A stretch of DNA of 64,000 bases from positions 4,334,759-4,398,758 of the forward strand of contig NW_024468911.1 of assembly GCF_011745365.1 (NCBI RefSeq). The letters are read 5' to 3'. A model generated the notes under the pieces. The model saw only the letters and a program-made list of their open reading frames with translations, was not told the origin of the DNA and made no database searches. Source of the stretch: Cryphonectria parasitica EP155 (taxonomy: Eukaryota; Ascomycota; Sordariomycetes; Diaporthales; Cryphonectriaceae). Below, piece after piece: positions 35,703 to 47,897 of this stretch (within the stretch, counting starts at the first letter, position 1; each line of letters begins with the position of its first letter). The position numbers and the translations under genes are program-made.

Positions 35703-37202
35703 GACTCTAAATCTTGTACGAGAACTCGAAAAGTTAACGCCAAACACATAGCCAGAAGTTGGTGTCTGGAGTCAAGGGCGTATCGAGTGAATTGTGTCCT
35801 GTTAAATATCGTGCAATTGCCAGTAATTATAAGCACGACGCGAGACTTCTGCTCACGAGACGATGAGATGAGCGAGCGGTCGAGACTACGCCAATCCTTC
35901 CATACTTGGTCACCGCTGTAACTTCTCAGCTGAATTCTGCGGAATTGTGATGTAGAACTATGATTAGTAGTTCAAGACTCAGTTTCTATATTCCCATTAC
36001 CACAAGCTTCTGTGGATCTGCGCAATGCGCAGGTGATATGTATCGAGGATCTCGTACCAAGAAGACCCAGCGCATCCGGCATTCCGGACTTGCAATATCT
36101 CGGAGGCTGTGTCTAGTCTTCTCAGGGGAATCGATGTACTATAGGCACATTGAGACGCTGCGTATTCAATCGTAATTAGTCTTAAACACTATCCTACGGA
36201 TGAAGCGGTCAAACTTGGCGTCGATGTTGTAGTACGCAATTCTGACATGCATTACTCTCATTTACAAATTCCTACGTGTTACATCGCCTCTCCAGGCCGT
36301 CATCAAAGCTCCACTGATTTGCGCTAGGCGATTTCCTACATGATGAGATCGATCCTATGTCTGCTGGCGTTTCCCTCAGTCACGAATCTCTCGAAACTCA
36401 TAAACCACCTACAGGAGAACCTCGTCGTTGCGGGATATAACAAAGATTTTAGACGAGGGTAAAGGATTGGGGCTTAAGGCTCGTCAAAGTACTTAAGTAG
36501 ACAGATCTCTATGCGATAGTGTGCAGAGAAAGCATGCGAGATCATTTGCTTGGGAAGACGATGGCCGTAGAGATACGTATCATGGGTACTTTTGGGGTGT
36601 AATTGTTTCTTCAGCTTCTAAACCTCCTTGATGCATGCTATCGGCAGCACTAGTGCTTGGCTTTGAAATCAAGCGTCACTGCCGGTGTTTCTCCTTACAC
36701 ACTAATATCAACAAATCAAGGGAGGGGAAAGGGGGGGGGGGGGGCTGTACTCGCGGTACACGGCTCATCGCAAGGAGTCGGAAGGAGCACGATGTGTGTT
36801 CGGTATCAACAAGGTATCGAGAGCTGAACTACGACAATGAACCTTCAATACAAAACGTTTTAATGTATAATGAAGGAGCTGAGAAGTTGTGCCAGCACTT
36901 GGCTAGGCAGAGAAGATCAGCACGCGGCTTGAATTTCCTAAAGAAGCGGCATACCCTCCCTATGAGGTGCATGCAGGTGGGTGTGCTGCCAGGACCTGCT
37001 TATGGTACCGAAAAACCTAAATTTTCGGTCATTATCGTACTTCTAAGTAGACAGTAGATCCGATTCTTATAGGAATCAGCATGGGGGCTCATTGTCTCCG
37101 GCATAAAGGTATGTCATTGTACAGAGATCCGAGACACCTGGCTTCACATGCATTGTGTCTTTATTTTATATCCCACAGACTTACTAAGACTTGCTGCTCA
37201 TT
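35703..37202. other. Intergenic region between divergent decayed genes
   Basis: About 1.5 kb, probably the former shared promoter region and possibly relics. It contains a 14-G run at 36731-36744. I looked for continuation of either gene and found none. Confidence 0.5.
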
Positions 37203-39207
37203 ATGGTCAGCTACTACTGGCAGTGGTCTGACCATGGACCAAGCCACCTCAACGTTGTTGCAGTCTTTATTGGCATCGTATCAGGTCTCCTTGCCCACCA
37301 CGGCCTGTTCGTACGGGGGAATGGCACGTTCGAACCTCCTGGACTTTTCATGACTTATGCCTCACTTCTTAGCGTAGTTCTCGGAGGATCGATTTGGTCT
37401 CTAAATTCTCACCAGGGCCCACTGTGGGCCGCGGGACTGTTCTCAACCTTGTCTTATATCACCTCACTCTTGGTCAGCATAATCACATACCGTATCTGGT
37501 TCCACGCTCTAACGAGAGCTGGATTCAAGGGACCTCTGTTGCGAACTTCAAAGATCTGGCATGTTTGGGCTTGCAGAGATCACACGAACCACCTTTTTCT
37601 AGACCAGTTGAACAAAAAGTATGGCGATTTTGTACGAACAGGTAAGTAATGACTGCATGTGATGTGGTGCTTGAAATCTCTTCTACTCAATGTTGAAAAT
37701 TGCAGGGCCTTCTGAGATCACCATATATCATCCAGAAGTCTTCATTGCTACTGATGGCCCAAGGACAACTTGTGTGAAGTCTGACTGGTACGATCTCCTT
37801 TGGCCTGAGAGTTCCCTCCTCACCACCAGGGATCGTGCCGTATATGATGCTCGTCGTCGGGATTGGAAATTGGGATTCAGTCCTCAAGGTTTATCTTAAT
37901 CCCATGACCCTGTGCTGATAGATGCTCAATCCTCAACTGACGTCTCCTCCTTCCATAGCTCTGGTCCATCACTCCGAGAGAGCACTGAAACATGTAGGTC
38001 TCCTCGACAAAGCTATCGAAGCCGACGTCAGGGCCGGTCGGCCCTCCAACATGCGGAATTATTTCTACTGGCTTGGCTTTGACTTCATGGGCGACTTTGT
38101 CATGAGCAGTCCTTTAACATGCTCAACAACCACGAGTGGCACCATATGGTCGTCCGTTTGCAAAGAGCATTGTCACCTCTCGATGGTGAATCCTGCGCCC
38201 TGGCTGATACAGATTGCATTCCGTGTGGCCCCACGTGTATACGAGATTGGTGACTGGTTCCAGATGACCACTTGGACACACCAGCAGATCCGCCGTCGCC
38301 TGGAAGATGGCTTCGAGAAGACTGGAGTTCCAGACTTGGTGCACTATCTACTTGAGCAGAAAGGAGAACCGCGGACAACTGAGAGCATGCTCAGGATGCG
38401 TGGAGATAGCCTCAATGCTATGGTGGCCGGAAAGTGTGTTGCAGCTCAAGACTGAGTGATAAGATAGCGAACACATTGCTGATTTATGTCACATAGCGAG
38501 CCAATCCCTGCCGTTCTTATCGGAAATTTCTCTGAGCTGGTACAAAAACCTCATTAATTATATTGAAGCCCTACATGCTGAAGTGGCGAGTGTCGATGCA
38601 GGTGACACCAAGATGTTGAGCCAGCTACCACTTCTGAACGCTAGTCAGCGAAGGCCTTCGACTGTATCCAGTTCTGCCAACCGGAGGCTCTCGGCAGACA
38701 GTGGAGGAGGGTGTAACTATTGGCGGGGTCTATATTCCTCCATATACAAAGATTGTCAGCCCGCGCTTTTCCATCCAAAGACGTAAGTCCACATCTCAGT
38801 TTCTATAAACATGGAAAGGGTATAATCTAAGACCGTTCAACAGGAGAGGACTGCTTTGAGATGGGCAACGACTTTGTACCTGAGCGATGGACCACGCACC
38901 GGGAGATGATTCGCAACGCTGCGGCGTTCAGCCCGTGGGGCGAAAGTACGCACTGCCATGCAGTTTGGAAGATATCATCCAGCTGCACATCACTGTTCTG
39001 AGACTTACAATTATGCCTCTAGGTCATCATAGCTGCATTGCTCGAGCCATGGCACATGATATGCTTAGGATCGTGACTTTCCAGCTCGTCAAAAAATACA
39101 GATTCCGAATGGCGCCGGATGAGATACCAGGTAGCGCGCCGAAGGACATGAAAGACCAGCTAGCTCCACAGCCTGGGAACCTTTCACTGTGTTTCGAGCT
39201 CAGGTGA
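37203..39207 (+). pseudogene. Cytochrome P450, decayed by several frameshifts and stops
   Basis: A P450 can be followed through exons 37203-37641, 37706-37888, 37959 to about 38440, about 38498-38771, about 38837-38945 and 39023-39207, all with intact GT-AG borders. N-terminal hydrophobic helices are followed by FLDQLNKKYGDFVRTGPSEI, YDARRRDWKLGFSPQ, DLVHYLLEQKGEPR, the K-helix EGLRLYPVLPTGGSR, FVPERWTTHREMIRN, and the heme-loop residues FSPWG joined by splicing to HHSCIARAMA. The frame breaks near 38104-38110, returns near 38178-38190, hits an in-frame TAA at 38555-38557 and shifts again near 38641-38650 just before the K-helix. One Gly of the heme loop appears as Ser. It belongs to the fungal P450 group that acts on specialised metabolites (tryprostatin hydroxylase-like by memory). 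It cannot make a full-length enzyme as read. Confidence 0.8.
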
Positions 39208-39669
39208 TAGTCAAGACATCCATGACGTTGTGTAATGCCGTTGATATAGTGTGCAACGCAATTTGTATCTACAATCCAAAGAGCTACGTTTTGCGAGTGG
39301 TGCAGCCAGATAAACGTCAAGGTTACCCTTATCGAAATCACATCTATGTGGAGACATTCTCCGATTCATTACTTGTTGAAACATAATTACTTACTTACTT
39401 TATACGATATCTGGGAGCCCCATGACAGTGTCTGTAAGTATCGTCTGCTAATTTCATACAATGTCAGTCTTATCAAGGTTATTTGACTGTCCGACTGACC
39501 CTAAGCAACCAAGCGCGGACTCTCACCACTTTGACCAGGGGCGAGACTGTTCTTCTTTTTCTTCCAAAAAACATATCCTTGGTATAATCGATTCACCACT
39601 CTTGAGCCTGGAAGTATTGCGATCATAATAAGCTCCTGGAATTCACTATGACTAGCCTGACTTCCCGAA
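39208..39669. other. Intergenic region between convergent genes
   Basis: About 460 bp between the P450 pseudogene and the convergent regulator gene. No gene seen. Confidence 0.5.
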
Positions 39670-41463
39670 TTATATCCCGAGTCTTCTGAGATGTATCCTG
39701 ATCTCATACATGCTGCGAGGCCACCATGCGTCTTCACTCTCCTGATCGACTGTTTCCTCAAGCCAACCGCTACCACGCACAAAGGCCACCACTCTACCCA
39801 ATTCCCAAGACCCAGTCTCGCCAATCCACCACACACCATCCAGCAGCAGGACCAAAACGAGCCAGTGGGCAAGAATCTCCACGGCGAGCCTCGAAGCCAC
39901 ATAGTTGTCGGGATTCACAAAACCCAGAGTCTGCCTTTGTAGCTTTTCCTGATTTTCATCCCATCGGTCTCCCTCTAGAGGAATGAGATTGAGCATCTCC
40001 TGTACAAGTTGTACGTATGATGCTGGGACGCGGTTGAGAAATGCATTGATAGTTCGTCGGAGCGGGCTCGAAGAACAGCCACTATTCGAAGTGACGCGGG
40101 CGATGTAGGCACGCATCCAAAGAGGGATGGTGTCAGGCAAAAGCGAGTCTTCAGCCTCTGCTTTTGTGTTGATGGATAACGTGTCGTGATGTGCAAAGGT
40201 TCGGGCCACAGTCGTCTCGAGCACCACCAACGCCTCCCAACAAGCCTGCAGACCAGGGTTTCCGCCAGCCGTCTCCATCAGCCGGCAAGCCTTCGCGCGT
40301 AGCTTTTCCATCGCTGAGCCTGAGGTAGCAGCTACAATAGGGAGGAACAGCTGTCGCGTATCATGTGTTGGCCCATCCTCAGGAGGACTGACAGCACCGA
40401 TGACAGCTTCGGGCCCAACAACGTGCGGCGATTGGTTCCCGAGTCCCTGTCCATCATCTGCTGCTCCTGTCGGATTCTTGGCACGGTCCGCAACAATGCC
40501 AATGTACGCAAGGTGCACCGCACGTATCAAGGAAATCCACTGCGAATGTGCTGGCACGAACTGGCTTGGCATTGGCGTATCGCTCTGCTGGACCTTGTGC
40601 ATCTCGAATAGACGGATGCGCACGCAATGGCTTGCTGATCCGTATAGCATCATCAGCGCGGCGCTGGCAAGGATACAGTCGTATCTGGCAGCCTCCGGAA
40701 TGGCATCCTGGAGATACTGGAGAGACATTGTGTGGTGCTGTTCCGCCACCGACAGCAGCTCTTGAATCTCATCCAATGTGTCTCCCTGTGGGTAATGATT
40801 CATTAGGAGGTCGTGACACTGACAGGCGGCCGCCAGTGCCAGGATGGAGCTCATCAGTGGCTTGTTGCTGAAGGCGAGGTTGGGGAAGCCGACTTGCAAG
40901 GCATACGAGTCGTCCTTATCAAACGGGATGCTGCGACTTGTGTGGGTGAGGTAATGGCTGAAAAGGTCTAGGTCTCTTGCGTTGAGCTCATTGATGGAAA
41001 ATTGTAGTGCTGTGTACCGTTGGCCTTGTTCTCTAATGGACAGAGAATGTTGAAGCGTAGGCTGGCTTGACTCTAACAGGAGTCTGTCGGTGGGCGTGGT
41101 GGAGATGCGCGGAACTAGAATGGCTTGATCCGGGTAATCGCTGATACTGCTCGTCTCTTGGTCGGGAGAGAGATCGCTCGAGGAACCAACTTCCTTGGTA
41201 GAGCGCGCCTCCACTTGTTGGCGAGCCTTTGGATATTGACAGTCTATATCCAGTTCCGCACATCTCGTGCATCGCGGCCAGATTTCATCACACTATTGGC
41301 ATCGATCAGTGGTCCCGATGGCTGGATCAGATGGAACCTCCCCTTTCTCTCCATCGACCCCATGACAAACACGTACCTTTTTTCGTTGGGACTTACATCT
41401 TGTACAACCATTCCTCGACTTTGTATGCGCCCGACGGATTTTTGTGCGTGTGTTTGAAGACAT
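39670..41463 (-). CDS. Zn2Cys6 (GAL4-type) fungal transcription factor
   Basis: The CDS is complement(join(39670..41292,41377..41463)), 569 aa. The first exon (29 codons) ends inside the DNA-binding domain; splicing an 84-bp intron with donor GTACGT at 41376 completes the binuclear cluster: C20, C23, C30, C37, C40 and C47, spaced C-x2-C-x6-C-x6-C-x2-C-x6-C. Basic residues (KSQRKK) sit between C23 and C30 as in GAL4 proteins. The middle region begins INELNARDLDLFSHYLTHT, a pattern of the UPC2-like fungal regulator family, and the rest is the usual helical domain (CILASAALMMLYG, LAVEILAHWLVLVLLL). The frame is intact to the stop. It lies between two broken biosynthetic genes and an intact hydrolase, so it may be an orphaned pathway regulator; that link is inference. 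A second GTAAGT inside the Cys-rich codons is not used in this model. Confidence 0.87.
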
Positions 41464-42063
41464 TTTTTCTTGTTTTGGTAAGCTCCCTACTCAATTCGAA
41501 TGTACAGACACAATCTGCCTGGGAATGGATTTTTTGTTGATTTTAAACCGAGAGGAAGCTTCCAAGTCTTTGTAGTCTGCGTTAACCACGAATCGCGACC
41601 TAACAAATCAAACACCGCCTCACGTCAGCCGACTCTCATACACTAAATGCTAGCTCCAGGCTCACTCAAATCGTCTGCGGCTGTGCATTTCCGCATAGTA
41701 TTGATGACGCAAGACCAGCCCAATTATTCACGGGGGTACATTCATGCCGATAGCGTCTCTTACAAGAATTTGGAATTGTACATCAAGCCATCCAGATTGG
41801 GAGAAGCAGGTGGGAAAGTGCACAGGTGGTTAAAGGGGGCTTGGGTCGAAAGAGGAAGGGTTCAGCACGATTTGCATTCGTATAAATTGCCTGTCTAAAT
41901 TCTAGAAACTCTTTGTATATGATATTATATAAGGATGAAAGGAAGTTGTACCGCACGTCAAAGGAAATAAAACGACATGTATCCTGTCAGACACCGAAGC
42001 AATTCTGGTTAATCACCATATACCCAACCAATGAAGAGATTGTCGGCAGTATTGCGTTCAATC
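41464..42063. other. Intergenic region
   Basis: About 600 bp between two minus-strand genes: the regulator's promoter and the hydrolase 3' UTR. No gene seen. Confidence 0.5.
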
Positions 42064-43597
42064 TCACAAGCCGTGGGAGTCGAGGTATGAGAACATGACC
42101 TCGTAACCGGCTGTAGCATTTGTCGACATCGTCAAACCATGACCTGTGCCGGGCTGCAGATACACCGAGATGTTTGACGCGGCGGGATAAACGGCACTGA
42201 TGTTCTGAATTGACCATACACCATTACACTGGTATTCGTTAGTCATTGCTTTTAGATTCACGAGTTGGATTTGTGGCACTATTCAAGAAAAAGTGCTACT
42301 TACGTCTCCATCGCAGTTTGGGTAATCGAACTCGCCGACGAAAATCTGTGATCATCATGTTCATTAGTGTGAGGTTCGGGCAAGACCACTGAAATTTTCA
42401 ATTTTTTGATAGGATAACCCTTAATTCTTGTACAGCAGGTGACTCAGGGTACTTAGTGCGTCCGACTGGAAAGAGGAATGCTTACTTGAAGGGGGCCGCT
42501 GAAGTTCACAGCAGGCTGAGCAAGCACTTGCGCACCCGAAACGAGCTCAGCAACAACGGCTGGCTGTTTGATCTCCTCAGCATAGCTCAGCATCTCAGGT
42601 TCGAAGCTGCCTTTCTTGAGAAATATCTGCTGTATGTTGCTCTCCGTCTTTTGTACGACGTATCCAGACAGAAAGTCGGCGAAGCGAGCAGGGTCGCTTT
42701 CGGGGGCAAATTCGAACCCGAACGTCGCAGGTGTCACTTCCTTCAATAGGTGAGGGCTGATCAGGAAGCCAGTCAGAATGGCACCGTCGCTTAGGTTTCC
42801 ATAATTAGACAACAGGCCAGAGGTCATGAAGGAGCCGTATGAATGCCCAACGTGCACAACCTTGCTGGGTGTATAGTCATCAAGGGCCGTGGTTCCATTG
42901 CCTGTTGTGTTTACAATCTTGGAGGACGAGATAAGCTTTCCAGCGCGTACGAGTTCTGTCAGGCCACGGACGATTTCAATCTCCACGCCGGCTTGCAACA
43001 CGTCGTAGGCGTCCGGTTTGGAGGATTTTCCAGTGCCGAGGCGGTCGTAAGTGAGGATGGAATAGCCGTAACTTAGAGCCGAGTTGACATAAGAGTACTC
43101 TTCCGGGTTCATCTGGACGTCCCAGTATCTGCATTCATAGAAGTATTTAATAATTAGACATGTTCGACGGCAAATTTGCTCATCTTGCAATATTGTCTCC
43201 GTTTTTCGCTTCTATCTGTAGACGCGAATGGCGGGTTTTCTCACCTCATGTCAAAGCCGATCCCATGCGTCGCGAGTTGCAGGATCTCTAGCTTCTTCCC
43301 TTGTGGCGGCACACACAACTGCGCGTTTATAGTGAAAGTACCATTGACGGGGTGGGGTCCGGTGATGCGGGTGGTGTCAGCGCCGTGTGACCATGTGGTG
43401 AGATTCCAGACGCAGTCCACAGCATCGATATTGTTATCGATACGGGGCAGGTCAATGTAGTAATTCGTTGCGCTGACTGGGATTGGTACCTCGAGGGTTA
43501 TGCATTCCTTCGCAGTGGACCGCACTGATGCTTGAGCTGCCGATACTCGGCTGAGCAGCATTAGGCCCATGAGTAGGATCGGTCGTAGGAGGGACAT
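42064..43597 (-). CDS. Secreted alpha/beta hydrolase
   Basis: The CDS is complement(join(42064..42228,42304..42345,42486..43128,43245..43597)), 400 aa, four exons including a 42-nt one. The N-terminus is a clear signal peptide (MSLLRPILLMGLMLLSRVSA). The fold is recognisable from LTYDRLGTGKSS (the oxyanion/strand-4 region), the nucleophile elbow GHSYG (Ser about 214), an acidic residue in the small exon (VGEFDYPNCDGD) and the catalytic His in TGHGL (about 376). Several N-glycosylation sites (NLT, NGT, NTT, NIS) fit secretion. It should hydrolyse an ester, lactone or amide; the substrate is unknown. All splice sites are GT-AG and phases agree; the TGACTAAC branch before the last exon is close to consensus. 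It lies upstream of the Zn2Cys6 gene on the same strand. Confidence 0.85.
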
Positions 43598-44903
43598 TTC
43601 GTTCTGGGTTCCTCAGCAGTTGTCGGAAAAAGTATGTTTGTGGGAATGTTTGGTGACTACTTTGTTATGGTCTTTGGACTGACTCTCAAGATGTTGTCAC
43701 GTTCCATATGGTTGAACAAGTGGCTGTAGCGATACTCTTTATATACACGTGATGTGGTAGCCGTCCTTTGGTGAGGCATGCTTGATCGCGTCTAGATGAG
43801 CTTTTAGGCGTATTCTAGGATGCTCTCGGCGTGTGTGGTCTACCAGCAATAGTATGAGACAATACGATAAATGTGCAAGGCATGAAATTTGCAAGACACA
43901 TCGACAAACACAAGTGATTAATCTTTGGGTAATGATGTTCAAGCAGAAATTGCATGGTCGTATGTAATCCCAAGACATGGCTTACACGTTTGAATGCACT
44001 GGCGTACAAGCGTTTATGCGTATTCGTTTTCGAAGTTCAAATCCAGGGCTAAGCAGCTGACTAGCACACCGTGCCCCCTCAAAGCCAGTGTGATACGCTT
44101 TGATGAGCATACCTAAGTACATAGTGAAATATCGAATGTTTGCCGGAAGCTGACAGCAGAAGGGCGAGATAATTAGATTAAATGGTGACAGTTCCCCTGC
44201 TGCAGATCAGTAAACCACACCGTATGTTCTACGCCGATCGATACTCGTTATGCACAGGGCTTATTCATCGCATGTCTAGACAACTTGCCTAATACATGAT
44301 GTTCTAGTTCTCTCGAATACTGAAATACATTACGTTTATTGGCTGTGGTGACAAGAAACCCAGACAAGTACGGAAGCCTCTGACCCACGCTCTCAGGTAC
44401 CACCCCTCTTGGGGAGTTTGGCTGCTGAACGCCATTACATGACTTGCAGACAGCATTTGAACATCATGGAGGCCTTTGAGATTCTTTGCTTGCCTCGCAT
44501 TTTTGTCAATAGCTACTTCCTTTGCTCTCTGTTTGGCTTTCGATAAAAGCCCTCGGCGTTTAGGTCCACCTTTGAACGTTACGACTGCTCATAACAGCAC
44601 AGCTAAAACGGTCAGTCCTGTGTCTGCCTCCCTGAACAGGTTCCATTTATGAACACAACTTTGCGCGTGAACTCTTTCAAATTGGCTGCGCGTCTTATAC
44701 TATTATTCTCTTAGAAAATTCTTGAGGACGATCCCTGCTTTCAGTCTTTTATACCGAATCTCTACTCTACGCCTGGCCAGTACAACCTTGAGGGCCTTTC
44801 CCACTCACTTCCTCGGCAGCAAAAGACCAGCTATCGTACCAACAACATCAGCACTTTGTCACAACATACACTTCAGCATACTTTACATTTACTCGACAAG
44901 AGC

Positions 44904-44929
44904 GCCCGAGTTCTATTGAAGACTCGGGC
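44904..44929. repeat. Inverted repeat (7-bp stem, 12-nt loop)
   Basis: GCCCGAG (44904-44910) pairs with CTCGGGC (44923-44929); the right arm is also the first unit of the minisatellite. Confidence 0.6.
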
Positions 44930-45001
44930 AAAATCTCGCCTCGAGTAATACCTCGCCTCGGGCAGTATCTCGCTCCGGAGCAGTCCCTCGCTCCGGCCCC
45001 G
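44923..45001. repeat. Degenerate 17-18 bp minisatellite, about 4.5 units
   Basis: Units read CTCGGGCAAAATCTCGC, CTCGAGTAATACCTCGC, CTCGGGCAGTATCTCGC, TCCGGAGCAGTCCCTCGC and a partial TCCGG... . The pattern is CTCGRG-N6-CTCGC. Confidence 0.75.
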
Positions 45002-45400
45002 CTTTATACAGTAGCATTGGAGATCGTTGCTTGTCCCCTCACGATGTCTTTAGTCATTGTCTAGATCGACGAACCTAACTCCAATGGGCCAGGAAAGACT
45101 ATTTTGACAGTATATCCCCCACCTTTTACATTAGGCGGTATGCATTGGGTGGAGTAGGGCCGTTGCTATGTTCTTGGCTCCCTGTTTCTCCGCAAATATA
45201 GGGCCGGTTATTCCTGATTTGATGTCAAGGCAAAGAGCACCGGCATATTGGACGGACCACGAGGGTTCTCACCAAGAGTTCGTATAAGTAATTGACTAGG
45301 AGATGGCGACCCCTCTTTGGGAGCCACGTGAACCGTACTCTCTCTTGTTGAGACCTCCAAAGAACAGGATCTTGCCTTTGTGTTCGTCCCATGATTCAAG

Positions 45401-47344
45401 ATGACAGCGCAATTGTTTCTTGTCCGATGCTTCTTGAGCCTTCTTGTAGGCTTGTTGCTCCACACACAGCCGATTGATGCAGCGTCGACTTCACAACCTA
45501 CTGTCCAGGTACTAAATGGCTCCTACTATGGCATCTATAATCCAACCTATGAGGAGGACCTTTTCCTGGGCATGCCCTTTGCGCAGCCGCCAGTAGGCGA
45601 TCTCCGGTATCAGAACCCACAGCCCTTGAACACCACCTGGACTGAGAGCAGAAATGCCACTCAGTACTCGCCTGAGTGCTGGGGGTTTGGCAGTGATGAT
45701 TGGGTTCTCGGTAATCCTGTGTCAGAAGATTGCTTGACCTTGAACGTGATCAGACCAGCTGGCGTGGCAGCCGATGCAGAGCTGCCCGTGGGTGTCTGGG
45801 TACGCCTCTCTCTGCTTCTCTTTTCGTCGCTCTTCTCTTATTCTTTCTTCCTTGCCCTTTTTCTTCCTTTGATTATGGCAGATCGATTTTCTGAATGAGC
45901 ATCCACAGATTTACGGCGGAGGGGGCTATGAAGGTGGGAGTCTCGACCCCCGCTACAACCTCTCCTTTATAGTGCAGCAATCTATACAATCCGAGAAGCC
46001 CATGATCGCCGTCAGCCTCAACTACCGCCTGCAGGGTCTTGGTTATCTCTTCAGCGAGGAGATCCTGAGCCAAGGCGTGGCCAATCTCGGGTACAAGGAC
46101 CAGCGCCTCGCTCTCCACTGGATACAAGAGAACATTGCCGCGTTCGGAGGTGACCCGACCAAGGTGACAATCTGGGGCGAGTCCGCAGGAGCAAGCTCAG
46201 TGGGCTACCAGCTGGTGGCCTACGGAGGGCGAGACGACAAGCTGTTCCGCGGCGCCATTGAAGAGAGCGGAGGGCCAGTCACCAACAAAGTAACCCTGAC
46301 GGCCCAGGACTGGCAGCCTTACTACGACAACATCACCAGAGCCGTCAACTGCAGCTCGGCATCCGACACACTCGCCTGTCTCCGCACGGTGCCCATCAGC
46401 ACACTCGCAGGCGTGCTCAACTCCAGCGTGACCGCGAGCGTGCCAGCCTGGGGAGCATCCATTGACGGAGACTTCTTACAAAACACAACCACGTCGCTCT
46501 TGCTCTCGGGCCACTTTGTCCGAGTCCCGCTCCTCCACGGGCGCAACCACGACGAAGGTGCTATGTTTGCCACAAAGGGGGTCAACACCACCGCACAATT
46601 CCTCGCCGCCGTCACCTCGTCTGGCTTCAGCAACGAGACGGCCCAGACCATGGCAGTTCTGTACCCTGACATCCCCGCCATTGGCATCCCGGGTACCCTC
46701 CATGGCCGGCCGACAGGCGCGTATGCCTACCTGGGCGCGCAGTGGAAGCGCGCAGCTGCGTTTGCGGGCGACCTGGCCCAGCACGCGCCCAGACGGCTCA
46801 TCAGCCAGACGTATGCGAGGTACAACGTCAGCAGCTGGAGCTACCACTTCAACGTGCTGGTCCACGGCCTTCCGGCCGCCACTGGTGCCACGCATTTTCA
46901 GGAAGTGGCTTTTGTTTTTGATAATACCCAAGGGCTTGGGTATGAGAACGCCGTGGCGGAGGATCCGTTCGCCGATGAGCCCGAGACGTTTGACCAGCTG
47001 GCCAAGATGATGAGCAGGTCGTGGGTGAGCTTTATTGTGGACGGCGATCCAAACAATTCCGGTAAGTCATTCTCACCTCAACCTCTTGGGAAAAGGAAGT
47101 TGTTATTATTATTATTGTTGCTGTTATTGTTGTCCAACAAGACAAAGAGAGCCAATAAGACTAACGAGGTTCCATGTGATGAAAATCAGGACTTGGGGCG
47201 CATTGGCCAGTGTATACTCTGGAGGACCCGCAGAATATGTACTTTGACGTCAACATATCTGGTCTGGCACGTCCTGAAGCGGATTACTATCGAGCTGCAG
47301 AGATCCAGTATATGCAGGAACAGATCATCTCTACATTTGCATAG
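45401..47344 (+). CDS. Secreted type-B carboxylesterase/lipase
   Basis: The CDS is join(45401..45799,45909..47061,47190..47344), 568 aa. It has a signal peptide (MTAQLFLVRC, then a Leu-rich core to about residue 28) followed by a carboxylesterase domain. Visible marks are FLGMPFAQPPVGDLR, SEDCLTLNV, the oxyanion-hole region WIYGGGGYEGGS, the nucleophile elbow GESAGASS (Ser about 225) and GLPAATGATHFQEVAFVF, which should carry the catalytic His. Many N-glycosylation sites and the length fit secreted fungal esterases. The first intron's acceptor was placed at 45908 because it joins W directly to IYGGGG as in the family; an in-frame acceptor 27 nt upstream would add nine residues. It probably hydrolyses extracellular esters; the substrate is unknown. 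Confidence 0.88.
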
Positions 47345-47897
47345 ATGATGGATATGATGGATGGAACTCCCAAGTACAGTATATTTTTTTTCATGGGCAG
47401 AAATGTGACGGTTGGACTGAGAGCAAAGCTTTGGATCGTGAAGGGACACAAAGTCCAAGTACTTGGGAGACTTGACCTTTTCCCTGAACTTAATGTGCCA
47501 ATAGGTAATAAATCTATTCTGTCTACCAGCTCCTTTTCTTCTTTTTTATTATTAATATCTTCCTCTTCTTTTCTCCGTCTTTCTTTATTCTCTGTCGTGA
47601 CAAATAATTGAGTAATTTCCTGTTTTCTTGTTTTCTCTTCCTGGTCTGTTCTTCTCTTCGAGGCTCCTTGACCAACATTGGCCCTGCATGGTTTTACCCC
47701 TGTGCCCTGCAGTGGCCTGACGTCAGCTGTTCAAACCCCCCAAAACACAGCAAAAAAGTGAAGCACAGCACACACATCAACCTCTCTACGTGTGATGGAA
47801 TTATATTATTTGAGCTGGAAGATTCCATAACAGTCAAACCTCACACTTTGGTAACAAGCAGACAAACAAGCAAGCCAACAAAAACCATCAAATCATC
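47345..47897. other. Intergenic region
   Basis: About 550 bp between two plus-strand genes, T-rich in the middle; promoter and leader of the GH128 gene. No gene seen. Confidence 0.5.

Larger units (their letters stand above)
43598..45400. other. Intergenic region with minisatellite
   Basis: About 1.8 kb between divergent secreted hydrolases. It holds a GC-rich 17-18 bp minisatellite at 44923-45001 and an adjacent short hairpin. No gene supported; the ORFs at 43739-44009 look incidental. Confidence 0.5.

Noticed and set aside
38583..38786. A 67-codon ORF inside the P450 region
   Set aside because: It is one frame of the frameshifted P450 exon, not a separate gene.
44030..44050. GTTCAAATCC resembling a tRNA B box
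   Set aside because: The flanking bases do not form a T stem and no acceptor or anticodon arm is present.
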